Origin: Trichomonas tenax
Lineage: Eukaryota; Parabasalia; Trichomonadida; Trichomonadidae
Direction of reading: 5' to 3'
DNA: 45,247 nt
Assembly (NCBI GenBank): GCA_023091735.1
Contig: JALKBU010000364.1
Location: forward strand, 1 to 45,247
This document shows positions 1-8,223 of this stretch, one piece after another; the first letter of the stretch is position 1, and the number at the start of each line of letters is the position of its first letter. Under the pieces are notes generated by a model. The model saw only the letters and a list, made by a program, of their open reading frames with translations. It ran no database searches and was not told where the DNA came from. Both the position numbers and the translations under genes were made by a program.

Positions 1-133
1 GACTGTGTTACTTACACCACTGGATAGACAACTATCAATATGTACATGAAAGTACTTTCAAATCGAAAAAATATTGATCAGATAAAAAGTTATGAAGGCC
101 GCGGGACTACACCGTAGAAGGAAAAATACTGCC
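1..133. mobile_element. MULE-like element, right end (cut by window start)
   Basis: This stretch matches the right arm of the two complete elements at 16879-17630 and 22472-23124: the same palindrome TGAAAGTACTTTCA, the same CGCGGGACTACACCG block, and the same terminus GGAAAAATACTGCC ending at 133. The interior lies to the left, outside the window. The next nine bases (CTCACAAAC) should be its target duplication, but the partner copy is not visible. Confidence 0.85.
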
Positions 134-199
134 CTCACAAACTGAAAAATCCAAGAATTTTGAAACGACAAATATACTTCATTACTATATTTATAGTCA

Positions 200-333
200 T
201 ATTTTAAGTTAAACAATATGTTATAAATCTAGATTTTGAGAAAACTTCTTGTGTGTGAAACTTTTCTGGGGAAAACGATTATTTCTAAGCTCATAGAATA
301 TTTTGAGAACTTTTATTTGGTCAGAGCGGACCC
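200..333 (-). repeat. End of a TTAA-type repeat element (second copy of family)
   Basis: Read on the minus strand from 333, this begins GGGTCCGCTCTGACCAAA, followed about 10 nt later by CTCAAAATATTCTATGAG and later by a TCTAGATTTA block. The same order is found inward from 17960 at the right end of the element at 16228-17960. The base quartet outside the end is TGAA, not TTAA, so the target site is either mutated or was never perfect. The rest of the element lies to the left, interrupted by or adjoining the MULE-like end at 1-133. Confidence 0.6.
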
Positions 334-459
334 TGAAGGGAGTCTGTTAATTTTTTATTCCTAATGAGATCCAAAAAAGAGGCTCTCAAAATACATAAGA
401 TACAATTGCAATTGATAATGGAGATTTACAATATAATGATGATAAATTGTGAATGATTG

Positions 460-663
460 ACGCAATATGAAAAATCCAATCATTACAGGATTGGCGGCAG
501 TTTCTGTCGGTTTATCACACAATTCGGAGAAGATTTGATGAATTTGTTCCTTTTCCAATTGATTTTGTGTCAGAAACCGCATCACATCAATGGGAACTCT
601 GAAGCACTCTGGGATTTCTGCATCTCCGACTTTTTTGAACAGTAAGTCAGTGAAAGAAGTCAT
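460..663 (-). pseudogene. Short gene fragment with intact start
   Basis: An ATG at 663 opens a reading frame whose first roughly 66 codons look coding: mixed, charged residues such as FRVPIDVMRFLTQNQ and a clearly higher GC content than the flanks. The frame then runs into an AT-rich tail (to 361) of hydrophobic and tyrosine-rich residues that looks like translated spacer. I do not recognise the family. The most economical reading is the 5' end of a gene whose remainder was lost, perhaps through the transposon insertions at 1-333. A genuine small protein of 100 residues is the alternative. Confidence 0.4.
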
Positions 664-920
664 TTGTTTAAACAGAAGTTAAATGGCCAATAATTGAATT
701 TACTTGATATTGGTTACATGATGAACAATATCACCAATGATTGATTCAAACTTTAAGATCAGATATCAAAATTTAATTAATGCAACAATGCTTCGGAATC
801 TCATAATTACAGTAAACCACTGTTTTGCATGTCAATGAGTCACCTTGTAAAGTGTTAGATTTTGAAAAAAAAAGTCAAAAAATTAATAAAAGGGGAATAT
901 CTATTTTAATTTGATGTGAC

Positions 921-1748
921 ATTAAAAAGGAGATTTCGTGCTTTTTTGCTGCTATGTGCAACTACACCACACCTTGTAGCTGCACGCAGCAGCAAAAATT
1001 GTAGAAATGCACTTATGAAAAAAAAAGTTATTGAAATAATTATCGACGCAAGCCGATGTTTTTACTTTTTTAGCTGGTGAAACTATAGGTCCACACAGAT
1101 TCAAGACACTCACCAGCTAAAAGAGGCAAAAAAGGCTTCAGCCTCTATTATAATAATATGAAAAAAAAAAGCGTGCCATTAGTCCATTTTTGTTGATGTA
1201 AACAACCTTATTGTATATAGTGGTTGCACATAACAGCAAAAATGAATGAAAAGCACGCTTTTTTTATTTCTATTTCTAAATCGAGAACAAAATCATGTTT
1301 TTTGATTCTTTAGCTAGTGAATGTCTTAGACACATGGAGTTCTAAGGCTTTACTAACTAAAGAAGCAAAAAAACATCGGTCTGCACCGAGATAACATCGG
1401 TTTAAAACTTTTTTCAAGCTTTGCTTTTTGTCCATCTTTGGTACTGTGTGCAGCTATCATGTGTGTGGTAGATGCACACAGCATCAAAGATGGACAAAAA
1501 ACAAAATATTTTTGTGAATCGAAGTTTTCTCGGCAACATAACCGAGATTGCTCACATCTTTAGCAGAGATTGCCTAAGCTTCATGTTCTACTAAGGTTTC
1601 ACTTGCTAAAGAAGTGAGAAATCTCTGTTTGCATCAAAAATATTTTGATGCATAGCTTTCGTCCAGCTTTGCTGCGGCGCGCAGCCGTGGAGTATGGTGT
1701 AGTTGCACATAGCCACAAAAATATACGAATAACATGCTTTTTAATTCA
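921..1748. repeat. Array of alternating hairpins, ~245-bp period
   Basis: Seven imperfect or perfect inverted repeats alternate between two types. Type 1 lies at 938-1012, 1164-1265, 1425-1500 and about 1655-1730. Type 2 lies at 1068-1122, 1306-1364 and 1551-1618. Same-type centres are about 240-250 bp apart. The best stems are 943-953 with 988-998 (11 bp, perfect), 1164-1176 with 1253-1265 (13 bp, perfect), 1425-1440 with 1485-1500 (16 bp, perfect), 1068-1080 with 1110-1122 (13 bp, perfect) and 1551-1565 with 1604-1618 (14 of 15). Extra small dyads sit between them (CTCGG/CCGAG at 1529-1546; GCATCAAAA/TTTTGATGC at 1631-1651). The outermost arms are also inverted copies of each other: 951-968 is the exact reverse complement of 1695-1712. 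No reading frame of note occurs inside. Confidence 0.85.
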
Positions 1749-2269
1749 AATTTAAATACTCTAATTTCTAATATGACGCATATGCTTTTATTTGGCAAAT
1801 ATTATTTTACTTGACAAAATGTATTTATTTTAATCGTTTTTTTTTTTTTTTTTTTTTTGACTATTTTCAATACCAAAAATCTGACAATCTGACACTTTAC
1901 AGAGTGACTCATTAACACGCAAAACACCACTGCTTTAGAATACAGTTTTCCTTTTGATTTCTCTAAAAAAGAAAGAAAATTTGACATGTAAAAGTATCTG
2001 ACATGTAAATCAAAAATAACGCCTGCACTTTTGATTGATACAAATTTGTCAAAAGTGACGCCTGCACTTATATGAAATCTGAGTAAAAATTCATCATTTA
2101 CATCTATAGAATATAATATTTTTGATGTTTATTTGATTATTAACAAATTAACATGAAAAATAAAATAATCACATTATCTCATGTGTAAAAATATTTTTTT
2201 GTAATTGAAAGGTGATAACGATTAATTTTCAAGGTAAAATAATCGTACAAAATCTATAAAAAATCTTTG
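1749..2269. other. Spacer upstream of the CARMIL-like gene
   Basis: AT-rich spacer. It contains a 20-nt T run (about 1838-1857), two copies of TGACATGTAAA (1982-1992 and 1999-2009), a near-duplicated ACGCCTGCACTT (about 2021 and 2057) and CAAAAGTGAC (2050-2059), which also occurs just upstream of two other genes in the window. No credible gene is seen. Confidence 0.6.
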
Positions 2270-4388
2270 ATGTCTGATGATAACACGAAATTGATAGGTG
2301 CGTCTTTTTTTCTAACATACAGAGTCTTTTTACGAGTCAGTGAAGAAGAAGTACGAGCCTGTAGTTTACAGCGCTTGGGTCTACAAAATTAACCATAAAG
2401 GTGGCAAAGATTCGAGATTTTTCGTTGCTACATATGCACAGTTTTACTTGTGCAAGAGCGGCGTATTCAGTAATTCAGTTAAAATATCGAGAACTTTCCC
2501 CTGGCTCAATTTAACTTCTATATCTAGTCCAAAAAAGAATCATTTGCTATTTAAATTCTCGAACGGAAATATCACGATAGAATGCAAGGACATGGACTCA
2601 CTTTGCATGTCTTTGGCGACATTATTCTACGAATTATTCCCACAAGAATTTCGTGCACACTTTGACTTACCTTTGCACTCGCAGTTCGTTCCGCCGGAAG
2701 TTTTGCCACAAATGTTTGTTGGTTTGTATATATCTGCCTGTCATTCATTGGGACATTCCTTAAATGATCACTTCAACAAAAGACTATATAAGTCACTTAA
2801 AGCGCACCCGAAGCTCATCGACTTTACGGAATTCTCACTCGACAAGAAAATGGCAAGTGCGTTGTTTTTATCTCTCGAACTTACACAGAATATAAAGGCG
2901 ATCAAAGTTACCGAGTCAAAGCATTATCAGTTGTTCCCATCCCTGATTAAGCTGGTGAAAGCAAACCAGGATTTGGAAGAAATAAGTTTCGTTGAGGTCG
3001 AAAAAGTTCAAGGATTCAAGCAATTTTTGGAGGCAGTTGATGGATCATCGATAACAGCCCTTAATTTCCATCGATTTTCGTTTACTGATGAAATGTATGG
3101 ATATCTTTTATATTCAAATCAAGCACCAATGATTCAAAATCTCTCGTTCAGTGAATGCGATATCGGAGAGAACAGGATGGGCCTATTTATAAAGCTCGCT
3201 GACAGATTCTCAGAACTTGTTTCTTTCACTGTTGATCATGACATGAATACGTTCACGCCTGATATCATATCATACATGAAAAGCTTTTTGGTCACAACAG
3301 CTCTTACAACACTTGAATTGAGGAACGTGAATATGAATCTTCTCGATTTCTTCACGACAATCAGTGGTCATGAAACATCACTTCAACACCTTGATTTGTC
3401 ACTTAACATATTCACATGGAAGAAAGATGCAGAATTTGAGCTTCCGCCAACAATTGAATTCCTTGATCTTTCACAAGTCACGTGGGACGTCGATGCTATC
3501 ATCTACATGATGTCCAATGTTAACTTCGTTCGTTCTGCAACGCTCAACCTCAGCTCTATGACTGTTGTCGATAACAAGTACGAAAGACTTTTCAATCTCT
3601 TAGAGGCTTCTGTTCCATCGAAACATCCACCGCTTAAGCTCATTTGGAAGAACAACAAGCTCGATGCACGCTTCGCTATGTTCTTGTCTCGCATACACGG
3701 CTTGAAAGCGCTCAACATCAACTCGGCAAAATATGAAGATGACAAGATGATATCTATATTGAATAGCCTTGTTGTTCTCTTCCAGAACACCAACATTACT
3801 GAGTTCTCTCTTGCAGGCAACAAGAAACGCCCGAACGGTCCATTAATTTGTGAATTATTGCCGGTTATTCAGATCAGAGAGACTCTTCTCAGTCTCGACA
3901 TTATCAGCAACACTATTGGCAATCAAGGTCTTGACGTTCTCGCGCGCTTCATTGAGAACAGCCAGCAATTGCAAGAAGTTCACTTTGACGACCAGCATCC
4001 AACACAAGCACAGCCATTCCTCAACGTGCTGAAGGCAATCAAGAAGCATCCACGTTTGATGAAAGTCTCTCAGCCAGCCGTCGACATGCAGGCACTCTCT
4101 GACTCATTCCAGTCGCAGAAGGAAGCTATAAGACAAGCATGGAATGATGCAGTAATTCACTGCCAAGCAAACGGAGAGGATTATGCTGACTCTATGGAAA
4201 CAGGCGGAATAATGAGCTTTGTTGATATAATTCCAACAAACATTGATGACAAGCAACAGCCAGAAGAGGAATTACAGGCATCGTGGAACGTCAACTTGCC
4301 TCTCCCTATAGTAGTAGGAGACAAGGAGTGGGATGCAATGAGGAAGAAATATGACATCTATGCGATGACCTCTATTAAGGCCGAATAA
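2270..4388 (+). CDS. CARMIL-like leucine-rich repeat protein (spliced)
   Basis: Likely a capping-protein/actin regulator of the CARMIL type. The long reading frame has no ATG near its beginning; it can only open at a GTG at 2340. Removing a 25-nt intron (2298-2322) joins it in frame to an ATG at 2270, giving exons 2270-2297 and 2323-4388 and a 697-residue protein starting MSDDNTKLIE. Residues about 25-125 look like the small PH-like domain of CARMIL. Residues about 150-590 carry irregular leucine-rich repeats (for example LTTLELRNVN and TIEFLDLS). The tail is a short acidic region without an obvious capping-protein-binding motif. LRR identity is clear from sequence; the CARMIL assignment rests on the PH-like domain plus LRR order and is inference. 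Trichomonads have many such proteins, so this could be a paralogue of unknown role. Confidence 0.75.
2298..2322 (+). other. 25-nt spliceosomal intron
   Basis: The sequence runs GTGCGT, a T tract, then TCTAACATACAG. The last 12 nt match 10 of 12 positions of the trichomonad combined branch-point/3' splice-site box (ACTAACACACAG in Trichomonas). The donor GTGCGT differs from the usual GTAYGT. The intron contains an in-frame TAA at 2313, and its removal fuses a 9-codon ATG exon, ending in a split codon, to the downstream frame. Confidence 0.75.
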
Positions 4389-4717
4389 TGATTTTATATG
4401 CGTTTTATTATTTTGTTTTTTGTATGTAAAATATAATTATAAAATACTATCGTTTATTCTAGAAAATTATAAGATTTTGATCAATTCTTGAACACAATCG
4501 AAAATACAGTGCAAATCAGATTAACATCAACTCAAATGGCTATGCTCCAAATCACATTCTAAAGTGAACTTGAAAATATTTCATGAAAAATCAAAATTGA
4601 TATCCTAAACTTATATATATTATTCTACATTATGAATATAGAAATTTTACAAATATGATTTTGCTTGAATTTTATTGCAGAATTGGCAATTTATAAAATC
4701 ATCATGTAAAATTATTT

Positions 4718-4728
4718 TGTCATGTAAA
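4718..4728 (+). promoter_or_regulatory. TGTCATGTAAA box, 108 nt before ATG
   Basis: The box centre at 4723 lies 108 nt upstream of the ATG at 4831. Four other genes in the window have the same or a closely related 11-mer at 106-108 nt. A weaker ATCATGTAAAA lies just before it, at 4701-4711. Confidence 0.5.
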
Positions 4729-4820
4729 TGTCAAAAACCTAAAATTTTGTCTCCAAAAAAATTAATTTGCTTGAAACTAAGTTTTGATAACATTTCTTTC
4801 AGAATATCATTGACTGAGAA

Positions 4821-4826
4821 TCATTT
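4821..4826 (+). promoter_or_regulatory. Initiator-like TCATTT
   Basis: It fits the trichomonad initiator TCA(Y)(T/A) and sits 10 nt before the ATG at 4831, the usual place given the very short 5' leaders of trichomonads. Confidence 0.45.
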
Positions 4827-4830
4827 TAGA

Positions 4831-6798
4831 ATGGATGAAGAATTATATTCCAAAATAGTTGAATATCTTTCATTGGAGAATCTTGATGAATCATTGGAAC
4901 AACTGAAGATGTTTTCAGAGGAATACGAGCAGTTTCCTCTAATTTTACTTAATATTGTATCAAATTCATCAATAAATCTAAACGCCAGATTCATTGCTCT
5001 ATCAGCAATCAACTATATCACGAAATTCTATTACGATTTTATCAGTGAAAACGTTTTAGATCAATACATTGAATCAATTTTTAATATTATTCCGCAATTA
5101 CTTTTAGAAGGAGTCGATAGATTCTCGAATTTATCTGCATGTATCCTCTGTCGGGTAATAAAGTATATACAACCAAATTTGCAGAATTCATTTTTAGAAT
5201 TAATCGGAACATTGTTTCAGAATGAAAATACGATAAATTCAGCGTTGGATTGTTTGATAGAAGTGCAGAAACTCTCAATAACCATGCCAGTGGAGCTTTT
5301 AGCGCCACTCGGATCATTAATCACAACAAAGTTCCAAAAACATGCTTTAGAAGCAATTCGCGAATACATAATCACAGATATGCAATTCCTCATGGAAAAT
5401 GCTCTTCCAATCATCTTCGAGAACTTCCAATCATTCGACACACAAGGATTATCATTTGTAACAGAGATCTGCACTCATTGCTATATCGAAACTTGGGACG
5501 ATACATGTGCAGAGTTCATTTCCAACGCAATATTATCGGAGGATGATGCAATTGCTGGATCCTGCATCGATATTTTTAATGATGAAATCAACGGTCTTCA
5601 ACTAACACCAATTATCATTGATGCGTTAATGAAGAGAATCAGTGTTCCGAATCAAGACCCTCTCGATTATGATTTTTGCTCTTGGTGTCAAGAAATCCTT
5701 GCAGAAGTCGCCAAAGCACAGTGGGGTGATATGCAGGAGCAGGTTTCTGCATTCATTGTTGAAATAGAAGATCCAGCATACAAATTGAGAATTTTGTATT
5801 GTTTCCTTTCAGTAATGCCAAATTCGCACGAATTTATTGATGAAATTTTCCAATGTTTGAAAACAGATGCACGAGGAGATGCTATATCAGCGCTTGTATC
5901 ACTTGCACAATCGTGTCCACAGACAATAGAAAACTCAATTGATGCAGTTATACAATTAGCAGTTGATCAAGAACTGTATGTTTCTCATATGGCAATTTTC
6001 GCAATGGGAGAATTCTTCAATGGATCCTTTAATGCAACAAATGAAAGACTGCAGGCTCTTCTACAAATATACACATCGTATGAAGGAAATGATGCCGTTA
6101 ATATAATTTTTGTCATCCAAAAGTTTATCGAGCATATGGAAGTTTTCGCAATTTCAATATTTGGTGAATTTCTTGATCATATAATTGAAATATCTTTATC
6201 TCCATTTTCCGATGAATATGTTTATTGCGTGTACGCTGATCTTCTTGCAACAATTGTCTCTAAAAGTGATGCCAATTTCAATGAATCTTATGGAAATGCT
6301 GCAATTCATTTCTGCGAACTCATGAATTCAACTGAGAGCCAAGAAATTGCTTCTTCATGCTGCGACGTTCTCAGTGCACTATCTTCAAGATACGACGAAG
6401 ATATGGCCACAAGTAACATCCCTCAAATATCTGTTTTAAGGGCATTAAACTGCATTGGAATGGATTGGTCATATGAAGAATTAAAACCGAAGCTATGGAA
6501 ATTGGTTCTCAATATGATTCAAGTTTCTCCATCAGCACTCAATGAAAATGGAAACGCAATAGTTGAAAGAGCCCACGAGCAATTCACATTTTCTCGAATT
6601 CCTTCATCGATTGTTATTTCAGAAATTCTTATTGGAATAATTAATCAATTAGATTTAGATTTATTGAAACATTTTGCTTCCGTTTGTCATATAATTATCA
6701 CACAAACGCCAACGCATTTCACTGTTTTCGATAATCTGTTCAATGCCATCAAAGAGAAATTATCTCAAGATGGTATCAATATTGATGAAATTTTATAA
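4831..6798 (+). CDS. HEAT-repeat karyopherin-like protein
   Basis: A 655-residue all-helical protein made of degenerate HEAT repeats, acidic throughout. The N-terminus (MDEELYSKIVEYLS, then LLNIVSNSS and LNARFIALSAINYI) has the spacing of an importin-beta N-terminal domain: a helix pair followed by the R-x-x-A-x-x-x-I segment. On this basis it is probably a divergent nuclear transport receptor, but it is shorter than the usual 850-1100 residues and no cargo class can be named. The frame is open from 4675 but without an ATG; 4831 is the first ATG, immediately preceded by an initiator-like TCATTT. It ends TAA AAA and converges on the Cdc7-like gene with a 34-bp gap. A general HEAT scaffold is the alternative. 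Confidence 0.6.
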   Translation: MDEELYSKIVEYLSLENLDESLEQLKMFSEEYEQFPLILLNIVSNSSINLNARFIALSAINYITKFYYDFISENVLDQYIESIFNIIPQLLLEGVDRFSNLSACILCRVIKYIQPNLQNSFLELIGTLFQNENTINSALDCLIEVQKLSITMPVELLAPLGSLITTKFQKHALEAIREYIITDMQFLMENALPIIFENFQSFDTQGLSFVTEICTHCYIETWDDTCAEFISNAILSEDDAIAGSCIDIFNDEINGLQLTPIIIDALMKRISVPNQDPLDYDFCSWCQEILAEVAKAQWGDMQEQVSAFIVEIEDPAYKLRILYCFLSVMPNSHEFIDEIFQCLKTDARGDAISALVSLAQSCPQTIENSIDAVIQLAVDQELYVSHMAIFAMGEFFNGSFNATNERLQALLQIYTSYEGNDAVNIIFVIQKFIEHMEVFAISIFGEFLDHIIEISLSPFSDEYVYCVYADLLATIVSKSDANFNESYGNAAIHFCELMNSTESQEIASSCCDVLSALSSRYDEDMATSNIPQISVLRALNCIGMDWSYEELKPKLWKLVLNMIQVSPSALNENGNAIVERAHEQFTFSRIPSSIVISEILIGIINQLDLDLLKHFASVCHIIITQTPTHFTVFDNLFNAIKEKLSQDGINIDEIL

Positions 6799-6832
6799 AA
6801 ATAGAGTTTGTTTGTAATATTATTCAAACATT

Positions 6833-7804
6833 TTATTTTTGGAAAAATTCATGTTCCAAAGCTTCCGCAGCTGATATTCTCTTGCTTGGACACGGTTCAA
6901 GCATTCTAGCGAGGAGATCGAAAACGCATTCATTGCAATTCATTTCTTCGAAGTAATTGTTCAAACTGTGGATCAATTCAGGTATTGGGATTCCTTCTTG
7001 TTCTGCAGGGAATCTTAGCTTCCTTCCACACTCGTGTGCAGCCTCGTGAAGTCTTTTTGTTCCAACAATCATTGCAATTTCACAAATGGACGTTAAATCA
7101 TCAGGAGACTTGAAGAATGGGTATCTGCGAGCGAGCAGTGATAAAAGAATGACACCAGCACTCCATATATCGATCAAACAACTTTGATTTGGATAAGAAA
7201 ACAAAACTTCGGGAGCCCTAAATCCACGCGTTCCCTCTCTGCTCGCGACCATCTTTCTTCTGTTTTGATACCTCTCAGGATAGTTCAACTCGCTGTCATT
7301 TTCGAGATTTATCATTTGAAGCGGCGGCACTGTGACATCGATGTGTATATCCTCTTCACACAGTCCAAAATCTATCAAACATCCATGTCCTGTCTTAGGA
7401 TCGAACAGAAAATTTGTTGGTTTCACATCACGATGAATAACTTTTCTTTGATGCAAATATTTGAGTGCTTCCAGCAGCCCACGCATATACTGTCTGATGA
7501 TATCGCCATTTAATTCATGAATAAGCGATCTAAATGGAATATGAGGGACATATCCCATAACTAAAGTTGCTTGGTCCTGATTTCGATAAGAACCGTATAA
7601 TTTGACGATATTTGGGTGGTCAAGTTTCGCGAGCCATGTCATTTCTTTGACAATTCTGTCTGGAGCATTATTCCAAAATAATTTTTTTAGCGCAAAGACT
7701 CGATTTTGCTTGTCTACTGCTTTGACGACGGTAGAGAACGATCCTGAGCCGATATTACACTCCTCAGTGAAGTCCTCATCCGATAATCGATGCTTTTCTT
7801 CCAT
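6833..7804 (-). CDS. CDC7: Cdc7-like (Dbf4-dependent) protein kinase
   Basis: A 323-residue serine/threonine kinase with all catalytic motifs: glycine loop GSGSFSTVV (19-27), lysine 40, HRDVKPTNF (124-132), DFG (145-147) and GFRAPE (193-198). The combinations HRDVKPTNFLF and EGTRGFRAPEVL, then IDIWSAGVILLSLL and RYPFFKSPDDLT, are characteristic of Cdc7, which phosphorylates the MCM helicase to fire replication origins when bound to Dbf4. It is very compact: the kinase inserts that are long in yeast and human Cdc7 are short here (about 45 residues between DFG and APE), and there are no long tails. No Dbf4 homologue is in the window. The gene ends 34 bp from the convergent karyopherin-like gene. 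The start is the only early ATG. Confidence 0.85.
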   Translation of the reverse strand: MEEKHRLSDEDFTEECNIGSGSFSTVVKAVDKQNRVFALKKLFWNNAPDRIVKEMTWLAKLDHPNIVKLYGSYRNQDQATLVMGYVPHIPFRSLIHELNGDIIRQYMRGLLEALKYLHQRKVIHRDVKPTNFLFDPKTGHGCLIDFGLCEEDIHIDVTVPPLQMINLENDSELNYPERYQNRRKMVASREGTRGFRAPEVLFSYPNQSCLIDIWSAGVILLSLLARRYPFFKSPDDLTSICEIAMIVGTKRLHEAAHECGRKLRFPAEQEGIPIPELIHSLNNYFEEMNCNECVFDLLARMLEPCPSKRISAAEALEHEFFQK

Positions 7805-8107
7805 TAATATACACCCATAAGTAAACTTCAGAAATAAAAAAAACTGGAAATAAAAATTCGATTTTATTGACTCAATAAATGCGAAAAATTCAAATTTAAA
7901 ATATTTTTATGCTTATACATGCTATAATGAGTCTATGCTGGTTGTATAATTACTAAATATAATATTTTTTCTGTGTTTATCAAGTTTTTGAACCTTTTCT
8001 GTTTAAAATATTTTGCAGTTATACATTCTCATTCTATAATACATTTAAAACATATACTATAATTTCTGAAGTTTACATATTGGCGCAATAGCAAATTGAA
8101 ATTATTC

Positions 8108-8149
8108 ACTTTTGGCGTCAATTTTTTTTATTTACTTTTGGCGCCAAAA
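8108..8149. promoter_or_regulatory. Two E2F-like TTTTGGCG sites upstream of CDC7
   Basis: ACTTTTGGCGTCAA (8108-8121) and ACTTTTGGCGCCAAAA (8134-8149, containing the 14-bp palindrome TTTTGGCGCCAAAA) fit the E2F consensus TTTSSCGC. They lie about 305-345 nt upstream of the Cdc7-like start, in the only spacer between it and the 3' end of the PRP4-like gene. The second is followed by TGCCACGTAAA (8155-8165). Confidence 0.4.
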
Positions 8150-8223
8150 AAATCTGCCACGTAAACTTTAGTTTTAAAAAATTATTTTTACAATGATATT
8201 TATTACAAACAAACAACTATATA

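Larger units (their letters stand above)
4389..4830. other. Spacer with promoter of the next gene
   Basis: AT-rich intergenic DNA with no gene. The only signals noticed are the TGTCATGTAAA box at 4718-4728 and the initiator-like TCATTT at 4821-4826. Confidence 0.6.

Noticed and set aside
921..1748. CRISPR array
   Set aside because: Units are about 245 bp, diverged and palindromic, with no short identical repeats or unique spacers, and the DNA is eukaryotic.
1838..1857. 20-nt T run as a specific promoter or termination element
   Set aside because: Shorter T/A homopolymers are common in the spacers here; nothing ties this one to a gene.
2340..2342. GTG as start codon of the CARMIL-like gene
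   Set aside because: Nuclear eukaryotic genes rarely use GTG, and an in-frame ATG exon joined by a short intron with a trichomonad acceptor box explains the frame.
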